The notes: generated from the letters alone by a model not told the origin. Shown: positions 1 to 6,417, counted from the first letter of the stretch. The stretch is 10,474 bases of DNA from Chitinophaga pinensis (GCA_945870115.1 CAMBRH010000107.1:1-10474), one strand, 5' to 3'. Translations and numbers: made by a program.

Positions 1-442
1 AAACCATAATGTGCACATCTTGGGGAGCAATGCCTTTAGAAGCTGTCCAAGTCATAAATTCATCAAAACCAAATTCAACAGCTTGCGCTGAACCTAAACC
101 TCCAAGAATATTTTGTATTGGACGTGATGCAGCTGGTAAACCAATAGCTTTTTTCCAATCAAATCCTACCATAACTCCATTTGCAGGATAACGTGTTGTT
201 GAAACGGGAAAATCACTAAATAAAGGATCAACTTCAGGAATCAGTGTTCCATCTGGATTAAAATACCCAATTGAAGAGCCATTTGTTGCTAACATCCCAG
301 TTCGTGAATCCATTGTGACTCCAAATAGAAGTTTAGAATTTGGCATTTGTACTGAATTAACATCAATTGTCGTCGCAGATGTTTGCTGAGCATTAATTTG
401 ACTAAATAAAAGACAAATAAAAAGTGTAATTTTTGTTTTCAT
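1..442 (-). CDS. Secreted protein, N-terminal 147 residues, glycoside-hydrolase-like (partial)
   Basis: This open frame starts with ATG at 442 and reads without a stop to the left window edge, so its C-terminus is missing. Residues 1-18 form a signal peptide (K-T-K, then a hydrophobic run, cleavage probably after I-N-A before QQ), so the product leaves the cytoplasm. The following text includes KLLFGVTMDSRTG, TTRYPANGVMVGFDWKKAIG and FGFDEFMTW. An early 'FG...D' strand, an 'RYP.G....DW..' segment and a later 'FG.DEFM' helix recall the start of TIM-barrel glycosidases of the GH51/GH79 kind. That resemblance is from memory and is tentative. Family, catalytic residues and any C-terminal sorting domain lie outside the window. 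The gene is preceded by a promoter identical in its key positions to that of the ECF sigma operon at 4623, which suggests shared control. Confidence 0.75.
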   Translation of the reverse strand, partial: MKTKITLFICLLFSQINAQQTSATTIDVNSVQMPNSKLLFGVTMDSRTGMLATNGSSIGYFNPDGTLIPEVDPLFSDFPVSTTRYPANGVMVGFDWKKAIGLPAASRPIQNILGGLGSAQAVEFGFDEFMTWTASKGIAPQDVHIMV

Positions 443-460
443 AATAATTGGTTTTTAGTG

Positions 461-502
461 TTTCTAATTTGATACACGTAAGCTAAAAAGAAAAGGTTGG
501 GT
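461..502 (-). promoter_or_regulatory. ECF-type promoter of the secreted gene at 442
   Basis: Read on the minus strand, ACCCAACCTTTT lies at 502-491, CGTGTA at 478-473 and TTAGAAA at 467-461, with 12 and 5 bases between them. The same three blocks at the same spacing precede the ECF sigma gene (4672-4631). An AAC-containing -35 element about 16 bases from a CGT-containing -10 element is the usual form of ECF promoters. The expected transcript start falls in or near TTAGAAA, giving a leader of roughly 20 bases. The motif and its duplication are seen directly. Recognition by the sigma factor encoded at 4623-4048 is inferred. Confidence 0.72.
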
Positions 503-621
503 TTAGATTAATTATGAAAGTTGAAATATGAGTTTTGAATATTGTAAATCCAATTTTTAAAGCTTAATTTTTCTTTTAAGATTACGCTGAATGACGTATT
601 TCCACTTAGAACTATAATTGG

Positions 622-629
622 TATTTTTG
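622..629 (+). promoter_or_regulatory. Putative housekeeping -7 box (TATTTTTG)
   Basis: TATTTTTG fits the Bacteroidota -7 consensus TAnnTTTG and lies 59 bases before the ATG at 689, giving a predicted leader of about 50 bases. No good TTTG -33 box is visible 17-23 bases upstream, so this is only a candidate. An AACC...CGTTA pair further down (646-668) is an alternative ECF-like promoter but its spacing differs from the two matched copies elsewhere in the window. Confidence 0.35.
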
Positions 630-688
630 CTTTAGGAGAAAATGTAACCTTCAATTAAATTTTCGTTATTCTAATAAATCTATATGCC

Positions 689-1573
689 ATGAAAAAAGTA
701 AGTTTAATATCAGCCTTAATGTGTTCTTTATTTCTAGTTTTTGCTTTTAATAAAAATACTAGTTCTTTTCAGCAAGTTGAAACCATTTCGCTTGATAAAG
801 CTATAAAAGACAAAATAATTACTGCTAGTTTTACTTCGAACGGAAGTTATTCAGGTAAATCTATTTTTTGTCAAGTTAGTAATTTGACAGGGAAATCTTA
901 TAAAATAAGCATTCCTGCTGGTTCATTTTTTCAAGCACCAAGTTCTGATGAACAAGATTTAATTGTTCCTCAAGAAGAATTTTTAGCATTAAATGCAAAT
1001 GCACAAAAATCAACCTTATTGAATGGATTTTGCACTAACCTAAGTAATCATGCGCCCAAAAAAGAAGGGAAATTCAAATTAATTACCACAAAAGCACCAA
1101 AGGAAATGCCAAAACTACTCGCTTTTTTGAAAGGAAAAAAATATGAAAATCATACTTTACAAGACGCAATTTGGGCTTTAACAAACAAAAGTTCAGTAAC
1201 AAACATAAACGGTGAGGATGAAAAATCAATTGCAGCTCTGAGAAAAGAATTATTTACAATTACAGGACAAAAAGAGGATTGGTATCAATCACCACAAGAA
1301 ACAACGATGAATGAAGATCGATCAATAAATAGAGAAACTGCTTCAATTTCTGGAGAATTATCATATCAAACAAAAAAAGGCGCAAAAATCCATACGGAAG
1401 TTTTAAGTCCTGATGGAGAAATAAAAATAAAAACAGAAGATAGAGATAGTAAAATGAGTGGTGAATTATCCTTTTATTTTAAAGTGGAGGTAAAAGGCTG
1501 GAAAAAAGGAAAATATACTGTTAAGGTTATTGAGGATTCTAAAGTAATTAAAGCATATGATTTTAATGTTTAG
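689..1573 (+). CDS. Secreted protein of unknown function, two beta-rich domains
   Basis: I do not recognise this 294-residue protein as a named family. It starts with a signal peptide (residues 1 to about 20, MKKVSLI followed by a hydrophobic core). There is no lipobox, because C12 sits inside the hydrophobic core. Residues 40-130 look like a beta-sandwich with the order 'FTSNGSYSGKSIF', 'IPAGSFFQAP', 'QDLIVP' and 'GFCTNL'. This resembles a pattern common in secreted proteins, in which an 'IPAGT' strand and a late Cys follow a 'gk.l...v.N.t' strand. Residues 141-190 are helical (LLAFLKGKKYENHTLQDAIWALTN). The last 75 residues are Lys/Glu-rich beta strands ending in GWKKGKYTVKVIEDSK, like an Ig-type or sorting-type C-terminal fold. 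It stands alone, converges with the PKD lipoprotein gene, and ends in a strong terminator at 1607-1637. Its position beside the sigma operon may be coincidence. Confidence 0.8.
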   Translation: MKKVSLISALMCSLFLVFAFNKNTSSFQQVETISLDKAIKDKIITASFTSNGSYSGKSIFCQVSNLTGKSYKISIPAGSFFQAPSSDEQDLIVPQEEFLALNANAQKSTLLNGFCTNLSNHAPKKEGKFKLITTKAPKEMPKLLAFLKGKKYENHTLQDAIWALTNKSSVTNINGEDEKSIAALRKELFTITGQKEDWYQSPQETTMNEDRSINRETASISGELSYQTKKGAKIHTEVLSPDGEIKIKTEDRDSKMSGELSFYFKVEVKGWKKGKYTVKVIEDSKVIKAYDFNV

Positions 1574-1601
1574 CATAAACTAAATTTCTTTTTTGATGTA
1601 A

Positions 1602-2717
1602 TTAATATGCAACTGCAATAACAGCAGTTGCATTTTTCAATTCAATTTGATTAGTCCCATTAAATAAAGTACAAGAAAAGGTAATGTTTAGTTTCTTTGT
1701 TTTTTGACCATTTTCATTTAAATTATACTCCTCAATAGAATTGACTTTAAAAAAACTTCTTAAATTTTGACCATCATTTTTGGATGTGTAAACATTTCCA
1801 TTGGAATCAACCCATTCTACGACCACGTTTCCATAATTATTTGGATTAGAAATTGGGCTTACAACATAAGTATTTCTAGCAACACATGAATTTGAGTTCT
1901 GTGTTCTAATATTTTGTCTTTGAATTTTTGAAATACCATTAGCATCTATTGCCGTTAATGTAACGGTATAAACTCCTTCATTCACATATGAATGATTAAT
2001 TATTTCGTTCGTACTTGTATTTCCGTCCCCAAAATCCCAAAAATATTGATACGGAAGTTGACCAAAAGCAGCACTTCCAGAAAAATTAACACTTGTTCCT
2101 ACTGGATTACCGGCAATTAAATTAACTTCAATAAAATCCCCCATATTGCCCAATGAAATCGAATTACATAAATTACTAGAACAAGCACCAGAAAAATCGG
2201 CATCCATACAATATTCATATTTTCCAGGACGAGAATAGGTGTGAACCGGATTTAGAGCTGACTCTGTTTTTCCATCACCAAATGTCCAGTCAATTCCAGA
2301 TAAATTTGCACCAGCTGTATTTTTTGTAAAAGAAACTGAATACCGTGAGGCAAGACCCGAATTTGTTGCGAAATTATAATTTCCAATATAAAAAGTACTA
2401 TCCAAATCTGTTGGATTAGGCAAAGAACTAGCATAATCGATAAACGAAATTTTTAAGGAATTTTCGCATACATCAATGCAATTAGCAAGCGTTAAATTAG
2501 CTGAATATGTTTTCAGACCGTTTGCATCTTGCGTAACTGAAGAATATAAATAATAATTGTTTTGACCAGCTTTTAAATCTTTCTGTATACCATCAATTTC
2601 ACCTGAAAAAGTAAAAACTGGCACTTCTTCACTAGGTGTTGGAATTTCTTCTTTTTTACAAGAAGCAATGATTACAAAAGCGATTATTAATCCTAAAATT
2701 GATTTAAAATTTTTCAT
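1602..2717 (-). CDS. PKD-domain lipoprotein, third gene of the ECF sigma operon
   Basis: This 371-residue protein has a lipoprotein signal peptide with lipobox IASC, so C20 is the likely lipidated residue. The residues after it (K-K-E-E) fit the X-K-(D/E)2 surface-export signal known for Bacteroidota lipoproteins, so display on the cell surface is likely. Two PKD repeats are clear: 144-169 (W-T-F-G-D-G ... H-T-Y-S-R-P-G-K-Y) and 226-254 (F-W-D-F-G-D-G ... H-S-Y-V-N-E-G-V-Y-T-V). The flanking beta-rich regions (35-130 and 278-371) are unrecognised. Seven further cysteines (80, 84, 170, 179, 184, 278, 349) could form disulfides. Its ATG overlaps the TGA of the beta-barrel anti-sigma gene by 4 bases (2714-2717), so it is co-translated with it. 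I infer a role as surface partner or sensor for that protein; binding has not been shown. Confidence 0.85.
   Translation of the reverse strand: MKNFKSILGLIIAFVIIASCKKEEIPTPSEEVPVFTFSGEIDGIQKDLKAGQNNYYLYSSVTQDANGLKTYSANLTLANCIDVCENSLKISFIDYASSLPNPTDLDSTFYIGNYNFATNSGLASRYSVSFTKNTAGANLSGIDWTFGDGKTESALNPVHTYSRPGKYEYCMDADFSGACSSNLCNSISLGNMGDFIEVNLIAGNPVGTSVNFSGSAAFGQLPYQYFWDFGDGNTSTNEIINHSYVNEGVYTVTLTAIDANGISKIQRQNIRTQNSNSCVARNTYVVSPISNPNNYGNVVVEWVDSNGNVYTSKNDGQNLRSFFKVNSIEEYNLNENGQKTKKLNITFSCTLFNGTNQIELKNATAVIAVAY
1607..1637 (+). terminator. Intrinsic terminator of the 689-1573 gene
   Basis: A perfect 10-base-pair stem, ATGCAACTGC (1607-1616) with GCAGTTGCAT (1624-1633), has a 7-base loop AATAACA and runs directly into a T tract (1633-1637) on the plus strand. 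It starts 33 bases after the stop of the secreted-protein gene. The whole hairpin lies inside the final codons of the opposing lipoprotein gene, encoding its C-terminal residues A-T-A-V-I-A-V-A-Y. No T tract follows it on the minus strand, so it should terminate only plus-strand transcription. Confidence 0.85.
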
Positions 2718-4051
2718 TTTACTTTATAAATTAAATTTAATTGAAGCGATTTATTATTTTCAAAAGTATTCGTCTCTGTCCATGAATTATTTCGTACATC
2801 AATAATTCCATAAGCAAAACGTGTTCCAATCAACAGTCTTTTTCCAATATTTCTTGAATAAGAAAGCGAAAATTGTAAATCGAATTGACTTAAACCGTAT
2901 CCATATTTATAAGAGGAAATCGATTTTATTTCTGTTTCGCTCAAACTAGTTTTTTCATTTGTACCAACACTACTTTTATTCGCTACTAATATCGCTGGAC
3001 TTAAACCAAATGCTACATTATTTTTATTCCACTTTCTTGAAATAGCAATTGGAAATGTCAGGTAATGATTTTTTTCCTGTGAAAGTGTTATTATTTTATT
3101 TCTGTATCCAAAATCATACGATTTCTCAACAATTTCTTTCTTAAAATTTAAATTTGACACCTGAGAATATTCCATTCCGCATATTATTGACCAAACTGGA
3201 GAAAAATTATATTGAATTGCGGCAGAAATGCTTGGACTAAATGAATTCCCATCGTTTTGAGAAAAACCAAAATTATATTGAGTTCCTAAAGCACCATAAA
3301 AGGTAAATTTAGAAAAAGGTAAATCTAGATTCTTCTTTGGAAGCATATCAATTTCATTGCTCTTTTCTCTTAAATCTGATAAGCTATCTTTTTCAGCATC
3401 AGCTAAGACTTCTTTTTGAAGTGTGTCAATCCTTGAAATTGAAAATTCTTTATTTTTTTGAATTGTGTCTGACTTTAGATCTTTTTCGTTAGGACCGCAA
3501 AACACAGTAGTCGAAGGTCCAACTCCTAAATTGGGGTTGACTTCTAGCGCAAGGTCTATCTTTTTTTGGTTTTCTTTAGTTATCCAACCTTTTTTATTCT
3601 CTTTAATCTTATTTTTTTTGTTTTTGGATAAATTTCCTTCTTTTGAAACAAGCGATTTTTCATTGTTTGTTAATGAATTCTGATTTAAATCCTTCTCATT
3701 TTCAATTTTCGGATTTGTTATTTTCGGATTTGCTATTTTCTTAGAATCATCAATATCTTTGGTTATTTCTAATTTTTTATTTGTATTTGGAGGCGTATTC
3801 TTCGCTTTTAATTTGCGATCATTTTTAACTTCACTTGAACTAATCAAATACCAAATAAATGGAATTACGAAAAAAAGTGCAGTAATAAAACCACTGAAAA
3901 ATATCCACAAGAATCCTCTTCGCTTCTTTTTTTCTTCAGAAGCGATAATCATTTCCTCCATTCTTGCCCACTTATCCTCTTCAAATGGAAAATTGGATTC
4001 AGCAGAAAATTTATTCTTTATGAAATCATCAAAATCTTTTTCGCTTTTCAT
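2714..4051 (-). CDS. Putative dual-membrane-spanning anti-sigma factor with C-terminal beta-barrel
   Basis: This 445-residue protein has four parts. Residues 1-45 are a charged segment (FDDFIKNKF ... FPFEEDKWARMEEMI) of the kind found at the N-terminus of short Bacteroidota anti-sigma proteins. Residues 46-70 are a single strongly hydrophobic helix preceded by KKKRR, which places the N-terminus in the cytoplasm. Residues 72-246 are a Lys/Asn/Ser/Glu-rich, probably disordered linker containing a short NPKI repeat. Residues 247-445 alternate as in a small outer-membrane beta-barrel (FTFYGALGTQYNFGF, SPSISAAIQYNF, WSIICGMEYSQ, YLTFPIAISRKW, FDLQFSLSYSR, LLIGTRFAYGI, SLQLNLIY), about eight strands. 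This order is that of the Dma anti-sigma factors of Bacteroides thetaiotaomicron, which join both membranes. Its start overlaps the sigma stop as ATGA (4048-4051). Binding to the upstream sigma factor is inferred from position and architecture. A plain outer-membrane protein is unlikely because there is no cleavable signal peptide. Confidence 0.82.
   Translation of the reverse strand: MKSEKDFDDFIKNKFSAESNFPFEEDKWARMEEMIIASEEKKKRRGFLWIFFSGFITALFFVIPFIWYLISSSEVKNDRKLKAKNTPPNTNKKLEITKDIDDSKKIANPKITNPKIENEKDLNQNSLTNNEKSLVSKEGNLSKNKKNKIKENKKGWITKENQKKIDLALEVNPNLGVGPSTTVFCGPNEKDLKSDTIQKNKEFSISRIDTLQKEVLADAEKDSLSDLREKSNEIDMLPKKNLDLPFSKFTFYGALGTQYNFGFSQNDGNSFSPSISAAIQYNFSPVWSIICGMEYSQVSNLNFKKEIVEKSYDFGYRNKIITLSQEKNHYLTFPIAISRKWNKNNVAFGLSPAILVANKSSVGTNEKTSLSETEIKSISSYKYGYGLSQFDLQFSLSYSRNIGKRLLIGTRFAYGIIDVRNNSWTETNTFENNKSLQLNLIYKVK
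3705..3740. repeat. 15-bp tandem repeat inside the anti-sigma linker
   Basis: ATTTTCGGATTTGTT (3705-3719) is followed at once by ATTTTCGGATTTGCT (3720-3734) and a partial third copy ATTTTC (3735-3740). There is one mismatch between the full copies. The unit is a multiple of three, and on the minus strand it encodes the five-residue repeat K-I-A-N-P, K-I-T-N-P, K-I-E-N in the periplasmic linker. Copy-number change would lengthen or shorten the linker without breaking the frame. Confidence 0.8.
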
Positions 4052-4623
4052 ATACTACTTTTATGTTCAGAAAATTCAACATTTTCACTAATCTTATTTA
4101 ATAATTCTTGTAATTTTTGTCTTGAAAAATTTACATGCCATTTTGATGTTCCTTCAGATATTTTTAACATATCAGCAATTTCTTTGTGAGAAAATCCATC
4201 AACAACAAAAAGATTAAAAACCTTTTTACTCACATTTGGCAATAATTCTATGCACTTCTTAATTTCCTCTAAATTTAGATTTTCAATTGCATCATTCAAT
4301 TCAAAACTTACTCCCGAATCGAAATGATTTTCAACATAACTTATTTTTTCATTATGCGTAATATTTTTACGATGCTCATCAATGATTGTGTTAATTAAAA
4401 CCCTTCTCATCCAAACTGCAAAAGGGATTTTTGGTTGATATTTATCTAAATTCGTTAAAATTTTCATAAAACCCAAATTTAACAAATCGTCTGCTTCATA
4501 ATTAGAATTAGCATATCTCCTGCATATTGCCATCAAAAAACTATATGACTGCTTGTACAATTCATATTGAGCTTTTCGTTCCTTATTTAAGCAAGAGGTT
4601 ATTAATTCTAAATCTATGTTCAT
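4048..4623 (-). CDS. RNA polymerase sigma factor, ECF subfamily
   Basis: This 191-residue protein has the two-domain ECF layout. Region 2 is at about residues 18-87, with YELYKQSYSFLMAICRRY, then ADDLLNLGFMKILTNLDKY for core-polymerase binding and WMRRVLINTIIDEHRK for -10 recognition. Region 4 is at about 122-175, with IELLPNVSKKVFNLFVVDG, then FSHKEIADMLKISEGTSKWHVNFSRQKL, a helix-turn-helix that reads the -35 element. The ATG at 4623 is seven bases downstream of the TTAGAAA block of its promoter, which supports this start. It is the first gene of a three-gene operon with its presumed anti-sigma factor and a surface lipoprotein. Its own promoter matches that of the secreted gene at 442, so autoregulation and control of that gene are likely. 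The class assignment is firm. The partner and regulon are inferred. Confidence 0.93.
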   Translation of the reverse strand: MNIDLELITSCLNKERKAQYELYKQSYSFLMAICRRYANSNYEADDLLNLGFMKILTNLDKYQPKIPFAVWMRRVLINTIIDEHRKNITHNEKISYVENHFDSGVSFELNDAIENLNLEEIKKCIELLPNVSKKVFNLFVVDGFSHKEIADMLKISEGTSKWHVNFSRQKLQELLNKISENVEFSEHKSSI

Positions 4624-4630
4624 AAAACCA

Positions 4631-4672
4631 TTTCTAAAACATTACACGAGAATTAACTTTAAAAGGTTGGGT
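4631..4672 (-). promoter_or_regulatory. ECF-type promoter of the sigma/anti-sigma/lipoprotein operon
   Basis: On the minus strand ACCCAACCTTTT is at 4672-4661, CGTGTA at 4648-4643 and TTAGAAA at 4637-4631. The separations of 12 and 5 bases are exactly those in the promoter at 502-461. The 12-base spacers share little, so the identity is confined to the positions expected to be read. The leader to the ATG at 4623 would be about 10-15 bases. Autoregulation by the encoded sigma factor is the simplest reading. Confidence 0.78.
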
Positions 4673-4689
4673 AATAATTAAAATAAAAA

Positions 4690-5841
4690 TTAACTATTTT
4701 CTTTTATAAATTCTGAGGGGGTTTTTCCTAGTACCTTTTTGAAAGCATTATTAAAGGAAGATTTTGATTTAAAACCTGAATTTTGTGCCAAAGCTTCAAT
4801 TGTATAATTCATTTTATTGGACAACAAATGTTCTTTCACGTCATTGATTCTAAACTCATTAATGAAATTGATGAAATTTTGCTTGTATTCAGTGTTTATT
4901 ATATATGACAAGTATTTTGTATTCGTTTTTAAGTCTTTTGCTAACTTTAGAATTGATAAATTTTGATCCAAAAAAGGTTTTTCTTCTTGCATAAAAACCT
5001 CAAGTTTTGACTTTAATTCTTTGAACAATTGTAATTGACTTTCAGAAAAAACCTCATCCATAGATATTACTAATTGTACATTGTTATGTGCATTAATTTC
5101 TACTTCATCGTTTACGTTAATTTTTCTTCCATTAAACGAAATTTCTTTTTGCTTCATGGCGTTGTATCCGATGTACAAAATGTATAAAATTAATACTCCA
5201 TAAAATATATAATCTGAAATTTTTCCTTTGATTATTTCTGTAAAAATTAATCCGATTATCAGAAAAACATAGCCATAAATCATTACTTTGATCCAATTCA
5301 AATCAACTCTTTCAGAATAAGAAAAGTAATTTTGTACATTTTTTTGATGGCGTTTTAAAGTAATAAATGAAAGTGTAATGTAAATGATGTTTAGAATCAA
5401 AAATCCAATCGTCATAACCAACATGACAAATGTTGTCAAAAATGCTAAAACATCTCGATAGGAAAAAACATAAACAATAAACATCAAAATAAGGACTATA
5501 ACACTAATTACTATTGGCGTTAAATAATGTTTAAAATTACTTTTATCATCAGCAATTGAAATTAACTTTTTTTGATAAACCCACAAATTTACTGGCATAA
5601 TCAAAGTTGAAAAGATTAATAATGGGACGAAGAATTTCATTATGAATCCTAAATTCATTCTAAGGAGGAAAAAAAATAGAATTATAAAAGTGATGTTCAA
5701 TAAATAAAAAGTGAAGAAATTTCTCGCTTTCGATTTACTTTTAATGTTGAAAATTTGGAAAGAATATAACAAACCCAAGATCAAAGCAATTATGCTTAAA
5801 ATATCTACAAATGAAAAATTAATAGCGTCCTCTGCTCCCAT
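4690..5841 (-). CDS. Seven-helix membrane protein with AraC-type DNA-binding domain
   Basis: This 383-residue protein joins a membrane sensor-like half to a DNA-binding half. Hydrophobic helices lie at about 10-31, 42-60, 66-88, 107-127, 132-162, 183-202 and 208-228. After a linker of about 55 residues, residues 285-381 form an AraC-family domain with both helix-turn-helix units: LSILKLAKDLKTNTKYLSYIIN followed by FINFINEFRINDVKEHLL, then YTIEALAQNSGFKSKSSFNNAFKK and the usual ending LGKTPSEFIKE. Such a protein would bind DNA while held in the inner membrane. The signal sensed is unknown. The gene ends 67 bases upstream of the sigma start and begins 49 bases after the toxin stop, so it may be transcribed alone or by read-through from the toxin-antitoxin pair. 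Some flavobacterial relatives sit next to the genes they control, but nothing here identifies a target. Confidence 0.9.
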   Translation of the reverse strand: MGAEDAINFSFVDILSIIALILGLLYSFQIFNIKSKSKARNFFTFYLLNITFIILFFFLLRMNLGFIMKFFVPLLIFSTLIMPVNLWVYQKKLISIADDKSNFKHYLTPIVISVIVLILMFIVYVFSYRDVLAFLTTFVMLVMTIGFLILNIIYITLSFITLKRHQKNVQNYFSYSERVDLNWIKVMIYGYVFLIIGLIFTEIIKGKISDYIFYGVLILYILYIGYNAMKQKEISFNGRKINVNDEVEINAHNNVQLVISMDEVFSESQLQLFKELKSKLEVFMQEEKPFLDQNLSILKLAKDLKTNTKYLSYIINTEYKQNFINFINEFRINDVKEHLLSNKMNYTIEALAQNSGFKSKSSFNNAFKKVLGKTPSEFIKENS

Positions 5842-5890
5842 TTTTGATTACAAATTATTGATGTAATAATACAAATAATTTTTTAAATTT

Positions 5891-6193
5891 TTATTTTTTC
5901 CGTTTTAATTTCTTCACAGGATTTTGTTTTGTATGGAAAATTGCATAAATAACCAAAGAACTTTCAAAAACTTCATAAATAATTACAAACGGAAATTTAA
6001 GTATCGGAATCTGTCTAAATTTATCCACTTTTTTGAATCCGTTGGGGCTTTTTTGAATACTTTTTAATGAATTTGCGATGGAATTTAAAAACCTTTCACC
6101 CAATCCATCTGATTTATCTTCGTAAAAATTATATGATTCAATAATTAAATCATGAACTTCTTCTTTGAAAATTACATCTAAGTCTTTTTTCAC
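5891..6193 (-). CDS. RelE/ParE family toxin
   Basis: This protein of 100 residues is the usual size for the family. It shows the ParE/RelE pattern: an N-terminal strand (DVIFKEEVHDLIIESYNFY), a helix with 'GLGERFLNSIANSLKSIQKSP', and the C-terminal strands 'FRQIPILKFPFVIIYEVFESSLVIYAIFHTKQNP'. It begins with GTG at 6193, which overlaps the TGA of the antitoxin gene (6190-6193), so translation is probably coupled. No upstream ATG gives a better start. Members either poison gyrase (ParE type) or cleave mRNA on ribosomes (RelE type). The sequence read here does not decide between them, although the 'FPF.I.Y' segment is common in the ParE-like group. The antitoxin lies immediately upstream, the common order. 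Confidence 0.85.
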   Translation of the reverse strand: MKKDLDVIFKEEVHDLIIESYNFYEDKSDGLGERFLNSIANSLKSIQKSPNGFKKVDKFRQIPILKFPFVIIYEVFESSLVIYAIFHTKQNPVKKLKRKK

Positions 6194-6417
6194 CGAGATT
6201 TTCTAGCATTATGAACTAATTCTTCCCAAGAATAAGATTTACTTCTGCCGCTCAAGTGATTTTGTCTCGTTTCATTTACAATTTTCAAATGCTCTTCTGT
6301 CAAAACAAAATCTTCATGCTCTATTTCCTCAACATCAACAAAATCAAGTGTTTTCAAATAAATTAACAAAGCATTTGCTTTTGCATTCGAGTCATCTATT
6401 TTGAGAGTATAAACCAT
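6190..6417 (-). CDS. Antitoxin of the RelE/ParE pair
   Basis: This small acidic protein is partner to the toxin that overlaps its stop codon. I place the start at the ATG at 6417 (MVYTLKIDDSNAKANALLIYL, 75 residues) rather than at the in-frame ATG at 6450. The predicted promoter box lies at 6447-6440, so a transcript would start downstream of 6450 and could not include the longer form. The middle is acidic (DFVDVEEIEHEDFVLTEEH). The C-terminal 'SYSWEELVHNARKSR' is the 'SYSWEEV' tail seen in many small Bacteroidota antitoxins and is likely to wrap the toxin. No clear ribbon-helix-helix is visible, so DNA binding and autoregulation are not shown. Confidence 0.8.
   Translation of the reverse strand: MVYTLKIDDSNAKANALLIYLKTLDFVDVEEIEHEDFVLTEEHLKIVNETRQNHLSGRSKSYSWEELVHNARKSR

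Noticed and set aside
563..582. CTTAA...TTAAG inverted repeat between 442 and 689 as an operator or terminator
   Set aside because: A five-base AT-rich stem with a long loop is not distinguishable from background here.
634..647. AGGAGAAA followed by ATG-TAA, a start-stop unit with a Shine-Dalgarno-like leader upstream of 689
   Set aside because: Bacteroidota rarely use Shine-Dalgarno pairing, and such a short match in AT-rich DNA is expected by chance.
646..668. AACC...CGTTA on the plus strand before the gene at 689, resembling a third copy of the ECF promoter
   Set aside because: The gap between AACC and CGT is 14 rather than 16 bases, the CCC before AACC and the GTA after CGT are missing, and TTAGAAA is not matched. 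The resemblance is weak, although a genome-wide motif could revive it.
3580..3606. CCAACCTTTTTT on the plus strand, like the ECF -35 block
   Set aside because: It lies inside the anti-sigma coding sequence, has no CGTGTA at the right distance and no gene start downstream on that strand.
3465..4091. Plus-strand open frames of 72 and 110 codons opposite the anti-sigma gene
   Set aside because: They are antisense to a well-supported coding region, have Phe/Ser-rich composition typical of reversed Lys/Asn-rich coding, and show no domain.
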